Shown: one piece after another, positions 45,086 through 54,270 of the stretch
Layout of the letters: each line of letters opens with the position of its first letter
Position numbering within the stretch: the first letter of the stretch is position 1
From: Paenirhizobium selenitireducens ATCC BAA-1503
Lineage (GTDB): Bacteria > Pseudomonadota > Alphaproteobacteria > Rhizobiales > Rhizobiaceae
DNA length: 64,000 nucleotides
Assembly: GCF_000518785.1 (NCBI RefSeq)
Contig: NZ_KI912495.1
Span: forward strand, 274,257 to 338,256
Direction: 5' to 3'
Notes under the pieces: generated by a model
Database searches by the model: none
What the model was told of the DNA's origin: nothing
What the model saw: the letters and a program-made list of their open reading frames with translations, nothing else
Program-made: the position numbers and the translations under genes

Positions 45086-45107
45086 ACTGGTCAGACCAGT
45101 TAGACCA
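45086..45107 (+). promoter_or_regulatory. GntR/FadR-type operator
   Basis: actggtc-a-gaccagt (45086-45100) is a perfect 15-bp palindrome with the TGGTC-N-GACCA core of FadR-subfamily sites, followed by an extra half-site tagacca (45101-45107). It lies 48 bp before the substrate-binding protein ATG and about 90 bp from the regulator start, so one site can control both directions. Confidence 0.75.
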
Positions 45108-45147
45108 ATGTAAATTGAGTCAGGTTCAAAAGACAAGGGGAACGATC

Positions 45148-45945
45148 ATGACACATTCATCTAGCCTCAAGACGACGATTCTGGCGGGTCTCGTCGCCGC
45201 CTTTGCAACCGCTGGCACCCAGGCGGCAGACCTGACGGTCGGCGCCAATATCGGCAACGTGCCTTGGGAGTTTGAGGATGCCAGCGGCAAGGTCACCGGC
45301 TTCGAGGTCGACCTCGTCAACGAGATCGCCAAGCGCCTCGGCAAGACGGTCGAATTCGTCAACACGCCGTTCAACGGCCTCTTCCCCGCGGTTCAGTCGG
45401 GCCGCATCAACATGGCGATCTCCTCGATCACGATCACCGAAAAGCGTCTCGAATCCGTCACCTTTGCCCAGCCTTACTATGACAGCGACCAGTCGCTCAC
45501 CGTCACCGCCGCCTCCGGTATCACTGGCCTGAAGGACATGGGCGGCAAGGTCGTCGGCGTTGACACCGGCTCGACCGGCGACATGTGGGCCGACGCGCAC
45601 AAGGGTGAATACAAGCTCGGCGAGATCCGCCGCTTCGAAGGCCTGCAGCCGGCCATGCTCGACCTCGTCGCAGGTCGCGTCGACGGCTACATCTCCGACA
45701 TCCCGGCGCTTCTCTACTACGTCAAGGACAAGCCGGACCTGAAGGTCGTCGAGCGCATCCCGACGGGCGAGAAATATTCGATCATGTTCAACAAGAACGA
45801 TCCGCTCGCAACCGAGGTCAATGCTGTCATCACCACCCTGAAACAGGAAGGCTTCGTCGCCAAGCTGCATGAGACCTGGTTCGGCGCCAAGGCCGAAGAC
45901 ACCACCTCGACCGTTGCCGTGCTTGACATGCCGAAGGGCAAGTAA
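45148..45945 (+). CDS. ABC transporter substrate-binding protein, polar amino-acid family
   Basis: 265 residues from the ATG at 45148 (SD aagggg). A signal peptide (TILAGLVAAFATAGTQA) leads to a family 3 solute-binding fold: GANIGNVPWEFEDASGKVTG, FEVDLVNEIAKRLGK, FPAVQSGRINMAISSITIT and VVGVDTGSTGDMW. It captures a small amino-acid-like ligand in the periplasm for the permease and ATPase encoded next. The ligand may be a hydantoin, carbamoyl or other modified amino acid, given the downstream enzymes (inference). Confidence 0.9.
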   Translation: MTHSSSLKTTILAGLVAAFATAGTQAADLTVGANIGNVPWEFEDASGKVTGFEVDLVNEIAKRLGKTVEFVNTPFNGLFPAVQSGRINMAISSITITEKRLESVTFAQPYYDSDQSLTVTAASGITGLKDMGGKVVGVDTGSTGDMWADAHKGEYKLGEIRRFEGLQPAMLDLVAGRVDGYISDIPALLYYVKDKPDLKVVERIPTGEKYSIMFNKNDPLATEVNAVITTLKQEGFVAKLHETWFGAKAEDTTSTVAVLDMPKGK

Positions 45946-46009
45946 GGCCTATGACGCATCCGGCGGGGCATCAATTGTCCCGTCGGCTTGCCAGGGGAGC
46001 CGACACGGC

Positions 46010-46681
46010 ATGACACTTCTCAACACATTCTTCAATCTTCAGGTGCTGGCCGACAGCCTGCCAGCACTTCTGTGGGGCCTCGTCGTCACCCTGCAGATCG
46101 GCGTGACCAGCATCCTGGTGGGCCTCGCCGGAGGGCTTTTCCTGGCGGTCGCCCGGCTTTATGCGCCGAGCTTCTTCAAGCTCCTGATCCGCATCTATGT
46201 CGACATCTTCCGCTCGATCCCGCTGCTCGTGCTCTTGATCGTCGTCTACTACGCTCTGCCCTTCGTCGGCATTCGCCTGTCGCCCTTTCTCTCGGCGGTC
46301 ACGGCCCTGTCGCTTGTCTCGGCCGCATATACGGCGGAAATCTTTCGCGCCGGCATTGAGGCGATCCCGCACGGCCAGTTCGAGGCGTCTGCAGCACTCG
46401 GCCTCTCCAACCGGCACACGATGATCGACGTGATCCTGCCGCAGGCTATCCGCGTCGTCATCCCGCCGCTGACCAACAACTGCATCAATGTCATGAAAGA
46501 TACGGCGCTCGCCTCCGTCGTTGCCATGCCCGACCTCCTGAAGCAGGCAACGCAGGCCCAGGCGCTCAGCGCCAATCCGACGCCGCTGATCGGCGCCGCC
46601 CTCATCTACGTCGCGCTGCTCTGGCCGATGGTGGCAATCGTCTCGCGTCTCGAGAAACATTTCAGCCGGGGGAAACGCTGA
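46010..46681 (+). CDS. ABC transporter permease, polar amino-acid family
   Basis: 223 residues from the ATG at 46010 (SD aggggag). HisM/GlnP type: [20 protein letters not shown], the spans around [20 protein letters not shown], and the EAA loop [20 protein letters not shown] that docks on the ATPase. There is one permease gene only, so it should act as a homodimer. The stop overlaps the ATPase start (TGATG). Confidence 0.92.
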   Translation: MTLLNTFFNLQVLADSLPALLWGLVVTLQIGVTSILVGLAGGLFLAVARLYAPSFFKLLIRIYVDIFRSIPLLVLLIVVYYALPFVGIRLSPFLSAVTALSLVSAAYTAEIFRAGIEAIPHGQFEASAALGLSNRHTMIDVILPQAIRVVIPPLTNNCINVMKDTALASVVAMPDLLKQATQAQALSANPTPLIGAALIYVALLWPMVAIVSRLEKHFSRGKR

Positions 46682-47430
46682 TGCAGCAACCGGTCAATCC
46701 TCTCATTTCCATCCGCAGCCTTACCAAGGCCTATGGCACCTTCACCGTGCTGCACGGCATCGACCTCGATATTGCCGAGGGCGAGGTCGTCTGCGTGATC
46801 GGTCCCTCCGGTTCGGGCAAGTCGACGCTGATCCGCTGCATTAATCACCTCGAGGCTTTTGAGCCCGATAGCCGCATTGTCGTCGATGGCATCCGCGTCG
46901 AGCCGGGGCCGGCGCTCGCCAAGGTCCGCGCCGAGGTCGGCATGGTGTTCCAGTCCTTCAACCTCTTTCCGCATATGACGGTGCTCAGGAACGTCATGCT
47001 GGCCCCGATGCGCGTGCGCGGGACGTCACCGGCGCAGGCCGAACGCAAGGCGCGCGAATTGCTGACCCGCGTCGGCATTTCCGAACAGGCGGAGAAATAT
47101 CCAGGTCAGCTTTCCGGCGGCCAGCAGCAGCGCGTCGCAATCGCCCGTGCCCTTGCCATGGAGCCGCGCGTCCTGCTGTTCGATGAGCCGACCTCGGCGC
47201 TCGATCCGGAAATGGTCGGCGAAGTGCTCGACGTCATGCGCAAGCTTGCCGGCACCGGTGTCACCATGATCGTGGTGACGCACGAGATGGGGTTTGCACG
47301 CCAGGTCGCCGACCGGGTGATCTTCATGGACAGCGGCCGCCTCGTCGAGGCCGGCTCGCCCGCGGAGATCTTCGACGCACCGAAGGAAGAACGGACGCGC
47401 GGATTCCTGCGCGCTGTCCTCAATCACTGA
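46681..47430 (+). CDS. ABC transporter ATP-binding protein, polar amino-acid family
   Basis: 249 residues with Walker [17 protein letters not shown]-loop [13 protein letters not shown], signature [15 protein letters not shown], Walker [18 protein letters not shown] and the switch His in VVTHEMGFA. GlnQ/HisP type. Overlaps the permease gene by one base. Confidence 0.95.
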   Translation: MQQPVNPLISIRSLTKAYGTFTVLHGIDLDIAEGEVVCVIGPSGSGKSTLIRCINHLEAFEPDSRIVVDGIRVEPGPALAKVRAEVGMVFQSFNLFPHMTVLRNVMLAPMRVRGTSPAQAERKARELLTRVGISEQAEKYPGQLSGGQQQRVAIARALAMEPRVLLFDEPTSALDPEMVGEVLDVMRKLAGTGVTMIVVTHEMGFARQVADRVIFMDSGRLVEAGSPAEIFDAPKEERTRGFLRAVLNH

Positions 47431-47460
47431 ACAAGAAAAATACCTCGGAGGACCACAAGG

Positions 47461-48726
47461 ATGGCCAATACATCACCGCTCAACCTCGATTTCGTGCGCA
47501 GCCAGTTTCCCGGACTCGACCGTGGCTGGACCTTCTTCGACAATGCCGGCGGATCGCAGATCCTGAAGGGTGCGCTGGAGCGCATCAACCGTTTCCTGAT
47601 CGAGAAGAACGTCCAGATCGGCGGCTCCTACGAGGTGTCGCAGGCCGCAGCGGGCGCGCTCTATGAGGCTCGCACCGCCGCCATGCATCTCGTCAATGCC
47701 AACCGGCCCGAAGAAATCGTCTTCGGCAGTTCGACGACCGCGCTCCTGCAGAATCTGGCCCGTGCGATGCAGAGCCAGCTTACCGCCGGCGACGAGATCA
47801 TCGTCACCGTTGCCGACCACGAATCCAATATAGGCACCTGGGATCGCCTGCAGGAGCGCGGTATCGTGCTCAAGATGTGGCCGCTCGACAAGGAAAGCCT
47901 GACGCTCGAGCTGGCCGATCTCGAGCCGCTGATGAGCGAACGGACCCGGCTCGTCTGCGTCACCCATTGCTCCAACATCCTCGGCTCGATCAACCCGATC
48001 CGCGAGATCGCCGATTTCGTCCATGCCCGCGGCGCGAAGATCTGCGTCGATGCGGTTGCCTATGCGCCGCATCGTGCGGTCGATGTGCAGGCCTTCGACG
48101 TCGACTACTATGTCTTCAGCCTCTACAAGACCTACGGTCCGCACTATGCGCTGATGTACGGCAAGTACGACCTGCTGCTCGAGCTCGATCCGCTCTATCA
48201 CTATTTCTACGGCAAGGACAAAGTGCCGGGCAAGCTCGAGCCGGGCAATCCGAACTATGAACTCGCCTATTCGACCTGCGGTATCGTCGACTACCTCACC
48301 ACGCTGGGCGAGCAGGCGGGCGAGACGGGCACGGTTCGCCAGAAGATCGTGGCCGCCTATGGCGCGATCACCGAGCAGGAGTATGCCCTGACCGAGCGCC
48401 TGCTCGCCTATCTGCGATCGCGTAACGACTGCCGCATCGTCGGCCAGCCGTTCAATCGCGACGGAGACCGCGTGCCGACCATTGCTTTCCGGTTCGATGG
48501 CCGCGATGCCGGCGAGCTGTGCAAGGCGATGGATGCGGAGAAGATCGCCATGCGCTTCGGCGATTTCCACTCGCGCCGTCTGGCCGAATATCTCGGTCTC
48601 ACCGACCATGGCAGCATGCTGCGCGTTTCCATGGTTCACTACAACACGATCGAGGAAGTCGACCGCTTCACGGCCGCGCTCGACCGGATCCTGTCCGGCG
48701 AGGCAGGGCTTGCCAAGGCGGGCTGA
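47461..48726 (+). CDS. Class V PLP-dependent enzyme (cysteine desulfurase-like)
   Basis: 421 residues, SD cggagg. Fold type I class V: FPGLDRGWTFFDNAGGSQIL, VFGSSTTALLQNLARAM, VADHESNIGTWDRL, VTHCSNILGSINPI, CVDAVAYAPHRAVDV (Asp for the PLP nitrogen) and the PLP lysine in VFSLYKTYGPHYALMYG. The C-terminal part (DFHSRRLAEYLGL) has no clear desulfurase loop Cys. It is probably a lyase, racemase or desulfurase acting on the imported substrate, not a housekeeping IscS. The operon position between transporter and hydantoinase supports that. Confidence 0.85.
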   Translation: MANTSPLNLDFVRSQFPGLDRGWTFFDNAGGSQILKGALERINRFLIEKNVQIGGSYEVSQAAAGALYEARTAAMHLVNANRPEEIVFGSSTTALLQNLARAMQSQLTAGDEIIVTVADHESNIGTWDRLQERGIVLKMWPLDKESLTLELADLEPLMSERTRLVCVTHCSNILGSINPIREIADFVHARGAKICVDAVAYAPHRAVDVQAFDVDYYVFSLYKTYGPHYALMYGKYDLLLELDPLYHYFYGKDKVPGKLEPGNPNYELAYSTCGIVDYLTTLGEQAGETGTVRQKIVAAYGAITEQEYALTERLLAYLRSRNDCRIVGQPFNRDGDRVPTIAFRFDGRDAGELCKAMDAEKIAMRFGDFHSRRLAEYLGLTDHGSMLRVSMVHYNTIEEVDRFTAALDRILSGEAGLAKAG

Positions 48727-48757
48727 AAGCATCCACGAGACAGGTAAGGACCAGGGC

Positions 48758-50170
48758 ATGCGCTTCGATACTGTGATCCGGCATGGAACGGTGGTGACGG
48801 CGAGCGACACGTTCGTCAGTGATGTCGGCATCAAGGATGGCCGCATCGTAGCCCTTGCGCTCGGTCTGGACGAAGCCGACGAGGTGATCGACGCGACCGG
48901 GCTGTTCGTGCTTCCCGGCGGCATCGACAGCCACGTGCATCTCGATCAACCCTCGGGCGAGGGCATCGTCATGGCCGACGATTTCGACAGCGGCACCCGC
49001 TCGGCGGCGATCGGCGGCAACAGCACGGTTCTGGCCTTCTGCATGCAGGAGAAGGGTCAGACGCTGCGCGAGGCGCTGAAGGTCTATCACGAGAAGGCCG
49101 AAGGCAAATGCCATGTCGACATCTCCTTCCACCTCGTCATCACCGATCCCACGGCGGACGTGCTCGGCCAGGAACTGCCGGCGCTGGTCGAGGACGGTTA
49201 TACCTCGCTCAAGGTCTTCATGACCTATGAGGGTTTGCGCCTGCGCGACGACGAGATCCTGGCCACGCTCGACACTGCACGGCGCACCGGCGCGCTGGTC
49301 ATGGTCCATTGCGAGAACGAGGATGCCATCCGCTACCTGATCGGCCGGCATGAGGAGGAGGGCAGGTTCGCGCCGAAATACCATGCCACCACCCGGCCGA
49401 TCGCCGCCGAGCGCGAGGCAACCCACCGGGCGCTGTCGCTGGCCGAAATCGTCGATGTGCCGATCGTCATCGTCCACGTCTCCAACCGCGAGGCGATGGA
49501 GGAGATCCGCCGCGCGCGAAGGCGCGGCCAGAAGATCGCCGGTGAGACCTGCCCGCAATATCTGATGCTGACCACCGACGATCTCGACCTCGAAGGGCTG
49601 GAGGGCGCGAAGTTCGTCTGCTCGCCGCCGCCGCGCGACAAGGCAAGCCAGGATGCCTGCTGGGAAGGTCTGGAGCAGGGCGTCTTCGACCTCTTCTCCT
49701 CCGATCACTGCCCGTTCCGCTTCGACGATCCGGAAGGCAAGCTGAACGAGAAGGGCAAGCGCCATTTCCGCTGGATCCCGAACGGCATTCCGGGCGTCGC
49801 GACGCGCCTGCCGATCCTCTTCTCCGAGGGCGTGATGAAGGGCCGGATCGACATCAACCGCTTCGTCGCCCTCACATCGACCAATCACGCCAAGCTCTAT
49901 GGTCTTTATCCCCGGAAAGGCACGATCGCGATTGGTGCGGATGCCGACATCGCGCTCTGGGATCCGGACAAGCGGGTAACCTTGACCAACGATCTCCTGC
50001 AGCATGGCGCGGACTACACGCCCTATGAGGGGATCGAGGTGCGAGGCTGGCCCACACAGCTTCTCGTGCGCGGCAGAACGATCATGAAAGACGGGGTGGT
50101 CGGCTCGAGCGGAACGGGGGCCTACCTGTCTCGCAAACGATCGTCACTGGTCGGCGGGGACCGATTGTAG
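48758..50170 (+). CDS. Dihydropyrimidinase / D-hydantoinase family amidohydrolase
   Basis: 470 residues from the ATG at 48758. Binuclear amidohydrolase motifs: GGIDSHVHLDQP (HxH), the carboxylated lysine in GYTSLKVFMTYEG, VHCENEDAI, IVHVSNREA and the Asp in FDLFSSDHCPF, then a C-terminal beta part (GADADIALWDPDK). It opens cyclic amides (hydantoin, dihydrouracil) to N-carbamoyl amino acids. No carbamoylase is nearby, so the product may be used by an unlinked enzyme. Confidence 0.9.
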   Translation: MRFDTVIRHGTVVTASDTFVSDVGIKDGRIVALALGLDEADEVIDATGLFVLPGGIDSHVHLDQPSGEGIVMADDFDSGTRSAAIGGNSTVLAFCMQEKGQTLREALKVYHEKAEGKCHVDISFHLVITDPTADVLGQELPALVEDGYTSLKVFMTYEGLRLRDDEILATLDTARRTGALVMVHCENEDAIRYLIGRHEEEGRFAPKYHATTRPIAAEREATHRALSLAEIVDVPIVIVHVSNREAMEEIRRARRRGQKIAGETCPQYLMLTTDDLDLEGLEGAKFVCSPPPRDKASQDACWEGLEQGVFDLFSSDHCPFRFDDPEGKLNEKGKRHFRWIPNGIPGVATRLPILFSEGVMKGRIDINRFVALTSTNHAKLYGLYPRKGTIAIGADADIALWDPDKRVTLTNDLLQHGADYTPYEGIEVRGWPTQLLVRGRTIMKDGVVGSSGTGAYLSRKRSSLVGGDRL

Positions 50171-50520
50171 CCGGGCGTTGTCTCCGCAGGTTCACAGTGC
50201 CGCACCGCGCATTCAACCAGCTTTCTGCTCCAATGCGATAGCCGCGAATTGTCGACAGGCGTCGGCATTTACGTCGCGCGCCGAGTCGCTGACTGGAAAA
50301 GGCACTTGCCCGATAGCTGAGGCTGGAGATCTGCCTCAGGATCGCGCCGTGCACCTGCGGGGCTCGAGGGCCGGTGGGCGAGACGCAAGAAATTGGCGAG
50401 ACCGACCCGGCGGTCGGCTGCGATTCTCCGGTGCGTAGAAGCAAGTCGCTGCATTCATGCGTTGTTTCCATTGCCAGACGCGATACACTTGCGAAGGCAA
50501 CGCTCGGGAGGAGCAATTTG
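50171..50520. other. Gene-free stretch after the catabolic operon
   Basis: 350 bp with no convincing gene on either strand. I find no strong hairpin. The right end carries the SD (gggaggag, 50506-50513) for the next small gene, so its promoter must lie here. Confidence 0.5.
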
Positions 50521-50892
50521 ATGAGACGCATGTGGCCCGATGAATTCCGCTTCATTTTCGACGAAGCGGAGGAAGTAATGCTTGATAGTGATGCGACTGA
50601 ACGCGAGGACGGATCAGCCGGTGAGGCGATCCATCGGAAGGCGTTGAAAGTCCGCCTCTCCCAGGAGGACTACGAGCGTATCTGGCCATTCGCGGAGGCA
50701 CGTCATCGGCTTCAGGGAAAATTTGCGGGAAAGGCAGTTACGCTGATCGCCAATAATCCTCACTACAGCAAGTGGCACCCGGCTGACGGAGGAACTGTTG
50801 AAAACATTTCGGATAGTGGCCGACCGTATTCGACAAAGTACGTCGTGGTTCACTTCCTGTTCGATGACGTGAGTGAAACGGTGGAGGCTTGA
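50521..50892 (+). CDS. Small hypothetical protein
   Basis: 123 residues with a clear SD (gggaggag) and ATG. Acidic overall (FIFDEAEEVMLDSDATERED), with EDYERIWPFAEARHRLQGKF and a beta-like end (STKYVVVHFLFDDVSE). No signal peptide, span or known motif. I do not recognise the family. It is just outside the proposed island edge. Confidence 0.6.
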   Translation: MRRMWPDEFRFIFDEAEEVMLDSDATEREDGSAGEAIHRKALKVRLSQEDYERIWPFAEARHRLQGKFAGKAVTLIANNPHYSKWHPADGGTVENISDSGRPYSTKYVVVHFLFDDVSETVEA

Positions 50893-51227
50893 GTTTACAC
50901 CTCTGCCGGTTTTGACGGGGCGGACGAGAACAAGCGTCAGCGACTTCTGCTTCGCGATCGTGGCCGTTGAGCTTTGCGGTTTCGATCAGCGGGGGGAGTG
51001 CGGCGGTTCGTTCACCCCACCCTATCGTTTCAAACAATAGGATGCAGTTGTTCCCGGCTCAGGCGCCTTCATAGCAAGTTGTTTTTGGCGGTCCAGAGGA
51101 GCTTTCTTGCGGAGCCGGTAAACACCGCCGCATCTGCTGCCTTGGACCAAGGCTCAGTGTACCGTTCTCGTGTGCCAAAAGAACGATGCAAGAGGCCCTA
51201 AAGCTCCAAAAATGAGTATTTCCGGAG
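50893..51227. other. Gene-free stretch before the island edge
   Basis: About 335 bp with no supported gene. Short open frames on both strands lack starts with SDs and continue across each other. Confidence 0.45.
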
Positions 51228-51246
51228 GGGGAAGGAATGGTGCTGC
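51228..51246. other. Putative distal attachment site repeat
   Basis: 19-bp copy of the tRNA-Thr 3' end plus flank, one mismatch (51233) to the copy at 60172-60190. It marks the end of the island away from the tRNA. Confidence 0.6.
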
Positions 51247-51255
51247 CAACCCAGT

Positions 51256-51651
51256 TCAAGCGCGATGATCGAGAAGATGCCTGACAAGCCCACCTGTGGC
51301 GCCAGCGATTCGAGCCGGCATGGGAAGGCGCGCAGGATCGAGCGTGCATTGCTGGCGCGGTTTGATCAATGACACACGATAGAATTTCGAGCCAAAGAAG
51401 AGCACGATCAATGCGCACGCGGTGAACACGTGTATCGCCATGCCGGAAGTAGCGATAGGGCCACGCCCGCAAGTTCCTTGCCCTCGATAACCCGACCACC
51501 TGCAAATGTATGCAGGAAAGCGGTTCCGACAACTTCGGTCTTCCCGATGGGCTCCGGCAACGGTGCCACCAGAAAGAAAGAATGCGCAAAGACCAAGGGG
51601 AAATGCGTGCCCTGACCGCAAGTCCGACGCCTTCCGTGTGATGACGATCAT
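51256..51651 (-). pseudogene. Possible broken membrane-protein gene downstream of the globin
   Basis: An open frame begins within 12 bp of the globin stop (ATG at 51651, tcaggtgg before it) and ends at 51256. It has one hydrophobic stretch (MAIHVFTACALIVLFFGSKF), but the first half reads better in another frame (AHSFFLVAPLPEPIGKTEVV at about 51530-51590). Two coding-like frames that switch suggest a frameshifted remnant. I do not recognise it, and it may not be a gene. Confidence 0.28.
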
Positions 51652-51661
51652 CGCCACCTGA

Positions 51662-52105
51662 TCAGGAGAGACGCTTCAAGGGTTCCTGCGTGGCACTGGC
51701 ATTGGCGGCGGCCATCATCACGCCGGCAACCGTCTCATAGGCGGAGATCCAGATGCGGCGATATTCGAGCGTGAAACGATTGGCAAAAAACAGCGAAAGA
51801 GTTTCGATCAGTGCCTTGCCCACCGTTGCATAATGCTCGTCGCGCACCCCGTAAGCCATATGCTTGACGGCGAGCATTTCGAGGGTTGGCACGACTGTAT
51901 CGAGCTTGCGCAACGAGGCGATGACGAGGGAAAGAGCTGCCATCAGCTTGCGACCCTGCTCCTTCATGTCGGCATTCTCGAACATCGACCGAAGCGACGG
52001 GTCGTGAACGAACAGCCGTTCGTAAAAGAGTTCTGCCGCCTGCTCTCGCACTGCCGCGACTTCCGCAAAGCTCTCTTCCAGCATGACGATTTCGGTCTCT
52101 TGCAT
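51662..52105 (-). CDS. Single-domain bacterial globin
   Basis: 147 residues. Globin helices with the proximal His in MLAVKHMAYGVRDEHYATVG, a Gln in MKEQGRKLMAAL at the likely distal (E7) site and the family end VGKALIETLSLFF. Vitreoscilla/flavohemoglobin-type single domain with no reductase. It would bind O2 or NO. It lies 143 bp downstream of a PAS histidine kinase on the same strand and may be its target or co-regulated. Confidence 0.85.
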   Translation of the reverse strand: MQETEIVMLEESFAEVAAVREQAAELFYERLFVHDPSLRSMFENADMKEQGRKLMAALSLVIASLRKLDTVVPTLEMLAVKHMAYGVRDEHYATVGKALIETLSLFFANRFTLEYRRIWISAYETVAGVMMAAANASATQEPLKRLS

Positions 52106-52248
52106 GATCTCAACTCCGGTTAATGTCTCTGGAGAGGAGATCTAGCGATCCAATGTTTCCGGATGAGGTCGCAGGGCCAATTGTGAATGTTCCAATTGTT
52201 TCAGAGGGGGCATCGCCGCCGACACTTTGTCTGCCGGATGCCTCTGCT

Positions 52249-54270
52249 TCAGGTCGGGGCATCCATTTTGACCAAGGTTTTGAGAATGCGCTGGATATCG
52301 TCAGGCATGAACGGTTTTTCGATAACGGGGCATCCGGATCGGGCCAAGAACCGGCCGGCGGCAGGTCCCAGAGTGTCGCCCGTGATGAAGCCGACACATT
52401 CCGTCAGGTGCGGATGGTTCTGGCGTAGCCAGTCGAAGAAGGAGGGTCCGTCCCCGCCCGGCATGCGGATGTCGCAGAGGATAGCGTGCACAGGCTGGAT
52501 GGCCCCTTCAAAAAGAGCCTTTGCCGCGTCGCCGCCGGTGGCCACCGAGGCGCTGAAGCCAAGTTTCCGCACCATGTCCGCGAGTAGGTTGGCGATTTCG
52601 ATCTCGTCATCGATGATGAGCACGTGCCGTCCGGTCGTCTCTGCCTGAAACGCGGCCTCCGGCTTATCCTCTGTGCAGGGATCCGCGCCAGTGTCGTCGA
52701 TGGGAAGAACGATCACAAAACCGGCGCCACCCAGGCTTGGGCTCGGATCGAGATCGAGGGTACCGCCATGCGATTCGATGAGGCCGCGCGACACAGCAAG
52801 TCCTATTCCTGTTCCTGTACCCTGCGGCTTGGTGGTGAAATAGGGATCGAAGATACGTGAACGGATACTGGGCGGAATTCCCGTTCCGTTGTCTGATATC
52901 CTCAGCGAAATCGCTTTGGCGCGTGGGTCGTGATCGGCGGATATCCGGATCCGGCGCAGGCCTTCGGTCTTTTCCTCAAGCGACTGGTAGGCATTGACCA
53001 CGAGGTTGACGATGACCTGATGGATCTGGTCGGCGTCAATCCAGAGCACGGGCAGATCCTTCGGGAGGTCGATATCAACCTCGACACCGGAGCTTTTCAG
53101 ATTGTAGCTCAGAAGTCCAAGCGCGGCCTTGACGATATCGGGGATCAGAACGCTCTTGCGCTCGTGCTTACGCTGGCGCGCCATGTCGAGAAAGCTGCGC
53201 ACGATGCGGGCGCAGCGGTGTGCGGCGATCTCGATCTTGGCACTGCGTTGTACCAGGTCGGCGGCCATCGGTATGCCTGCCAGTGTCTCCCGCAGCATCA
53301 TCGTCTGGCCGATGACGATGGACAGCGGGTTGTTCAGTTCGTGGGCGACGGCAGCGAGAAGGGAGCCGAGTGCCGCAAGCTTGTCTTTTTGATGCAGGGC
53401 TTCGCGCTGACGCTCGATCTCCTCCTGGGCCCGGCGAACGGCGGCGAGATCACGCAGATGTGCCGCAAACAGCCGCTTGGTGCCGAGCCTGACCTCGGTA
53501 ATCGTCAGCTCTATCGGTATCTGTTCGCCGGTTGCGCGCTGTGCCTCAAGCTCCAGCCGCCGTCCAAGAATGCGGGTCATTCCGCTTTGCAGGTAATTCG
53601 AGAGTCCGCGATCATGAGCGGCGCGAAGTGTCTCAGGAATAATCAGGTCGCCAATCTGGCGGCCCATCGCCTCGTCACGGCTGTAACCGAAGATCGAAAC
53701 GGCGGCCGGATTGAAATCGACGACGGCGCCGGTCTCGTCGATCACGACGATTGCGTCTAGCGCGTTGTTGACGATCACTGCGTGATAGGTATCGGCCTGC
53801 GTCTGGGCTTCGATCCGCCATTCCAGTTCGAGCTGCTGGACTTTCAGGTCCGTCAGGTCGCGTGACAGGATGATGTGGCCGGCGACGGGACCGCTCCCTT
53901 GCGGATAGCAGGTAATCGTTTGCTTGATGTAGCGCCGGCCAAGCGCACCATAGTCAATCCATCCTTCGCGGCCGATACTTCCGCCAGTCGGCAGAGTCGC
54001 AATAGCCATCCGGTAGGAGTTGTCGAGGGCGTCTCCGAGCACATCCAGAATCGTCTTGCCGATGATCTCGGACGCCGGCTTGCCGACGAAATCGACGTAC
54101 TCCTGATTCACGTAGAGATAGCGTCTGGAGAGGTCGATGACCGCGGCACAGTCGAAAATCCCAACCAGCAACGCCTCAAGGAACGGAATCTCGCCTGCGG
54201 AAAGGTAATTGAAACTGGTTCCGCTGCGGACGTGTCTTCTTTCGAAAAACTCCAGCGGCGCGTCCGTCAT
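52249..54270 (-). CDS. PAS-domain hybrid histidine kinase
   Basis: 673 residues with no membrane span, so cytosolic. Two PAS domains: about 30-150 (FDCAAVIDLSRRYLYVNQEY) and about 165-285 (NALDAIVVIDETGAVVDFN; SIFGYSRDEAMGR). HisKA with the phospho-His near 310 (VAHELNNPLSIVIGQTMML), an ATPase domain (NLVVNAYQSLEEKTE; GTGTGIGLAVSRGLIESHGG) and a C-terminal receiver with Asp near 600 (AILCDIRMPGGDGPSF). PAS pockets commonly bind haem or flavin; no ligand residue can be named. Its ATG overlaps the stop of the response-regulator gene. Confidence 0.9.
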   Translation of the reverse strand: MTDAPLEFFERRHVRSGTSFNYLSAGEIPFLEALLVGIFDCAAVIDLSRRYLYVNQEYVDFVGKPASEIIGKTILDVLGDALDNSYRMAIATLPTGGSIGREGWIDYGALGRRYIKQTITCYPQGSGPVAGHIILSRDLTDLKVQQLELEWRIEAQTQADTYHAVIVNNALDAIVVIDETGAVVDFNPAAVSIFGYSRDEAMGRQIGDLIIPETLRAAHDRGLSNYLQSGMTRILGRRLELEAQRATGEQIPIELTITEVRLGTKRLFAAHLRDLAAVRRAQEEIERQREALHQKDKLAALGSLLAAVAHELNNPLSIVIGQTMMLRETLAGIPMAADLVQRSAKIEIAAHRCARIVRSFLDMARQRKHERKSVLIPDIVKAALGLLSYNLKSSGVEVDIDLPKDLPVLWIDADQIHQVIVNLVVNAYQSLEEKTEGLRRIRISADHDPRAKAISLRISDNGTGIPPSIRSRIFDPYFTTKPQGTGTGIGLAVSRGLIESHGGTLDLDPSPSLGGAGFVIVLPIDDTGADPCTEDKPEAAFQAETTGRHVLIIDDEIEIANLLADMVRKLGFSASVATGGDAAKALFEGAIQPVHAILCDIRMPGGDGPSFFDWLRQNHPHLTECVGFITGDTLGPAAGRFLARSGCPVIEKPFMPDDIQRILKTLVKMDAPT

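Noticed and set aside
48668..50005. 445-codon minus frame opposite the hydantoinase gene
   Set aside because: Antisense shadow; the plus strand has all amidohydrolase metal ligands.
51059..51589. 176-codon minus frame at the island edge
   Set aside because: Cys/Arg/Ser-rich, crosses the putative attachment repeat and has no start signal.
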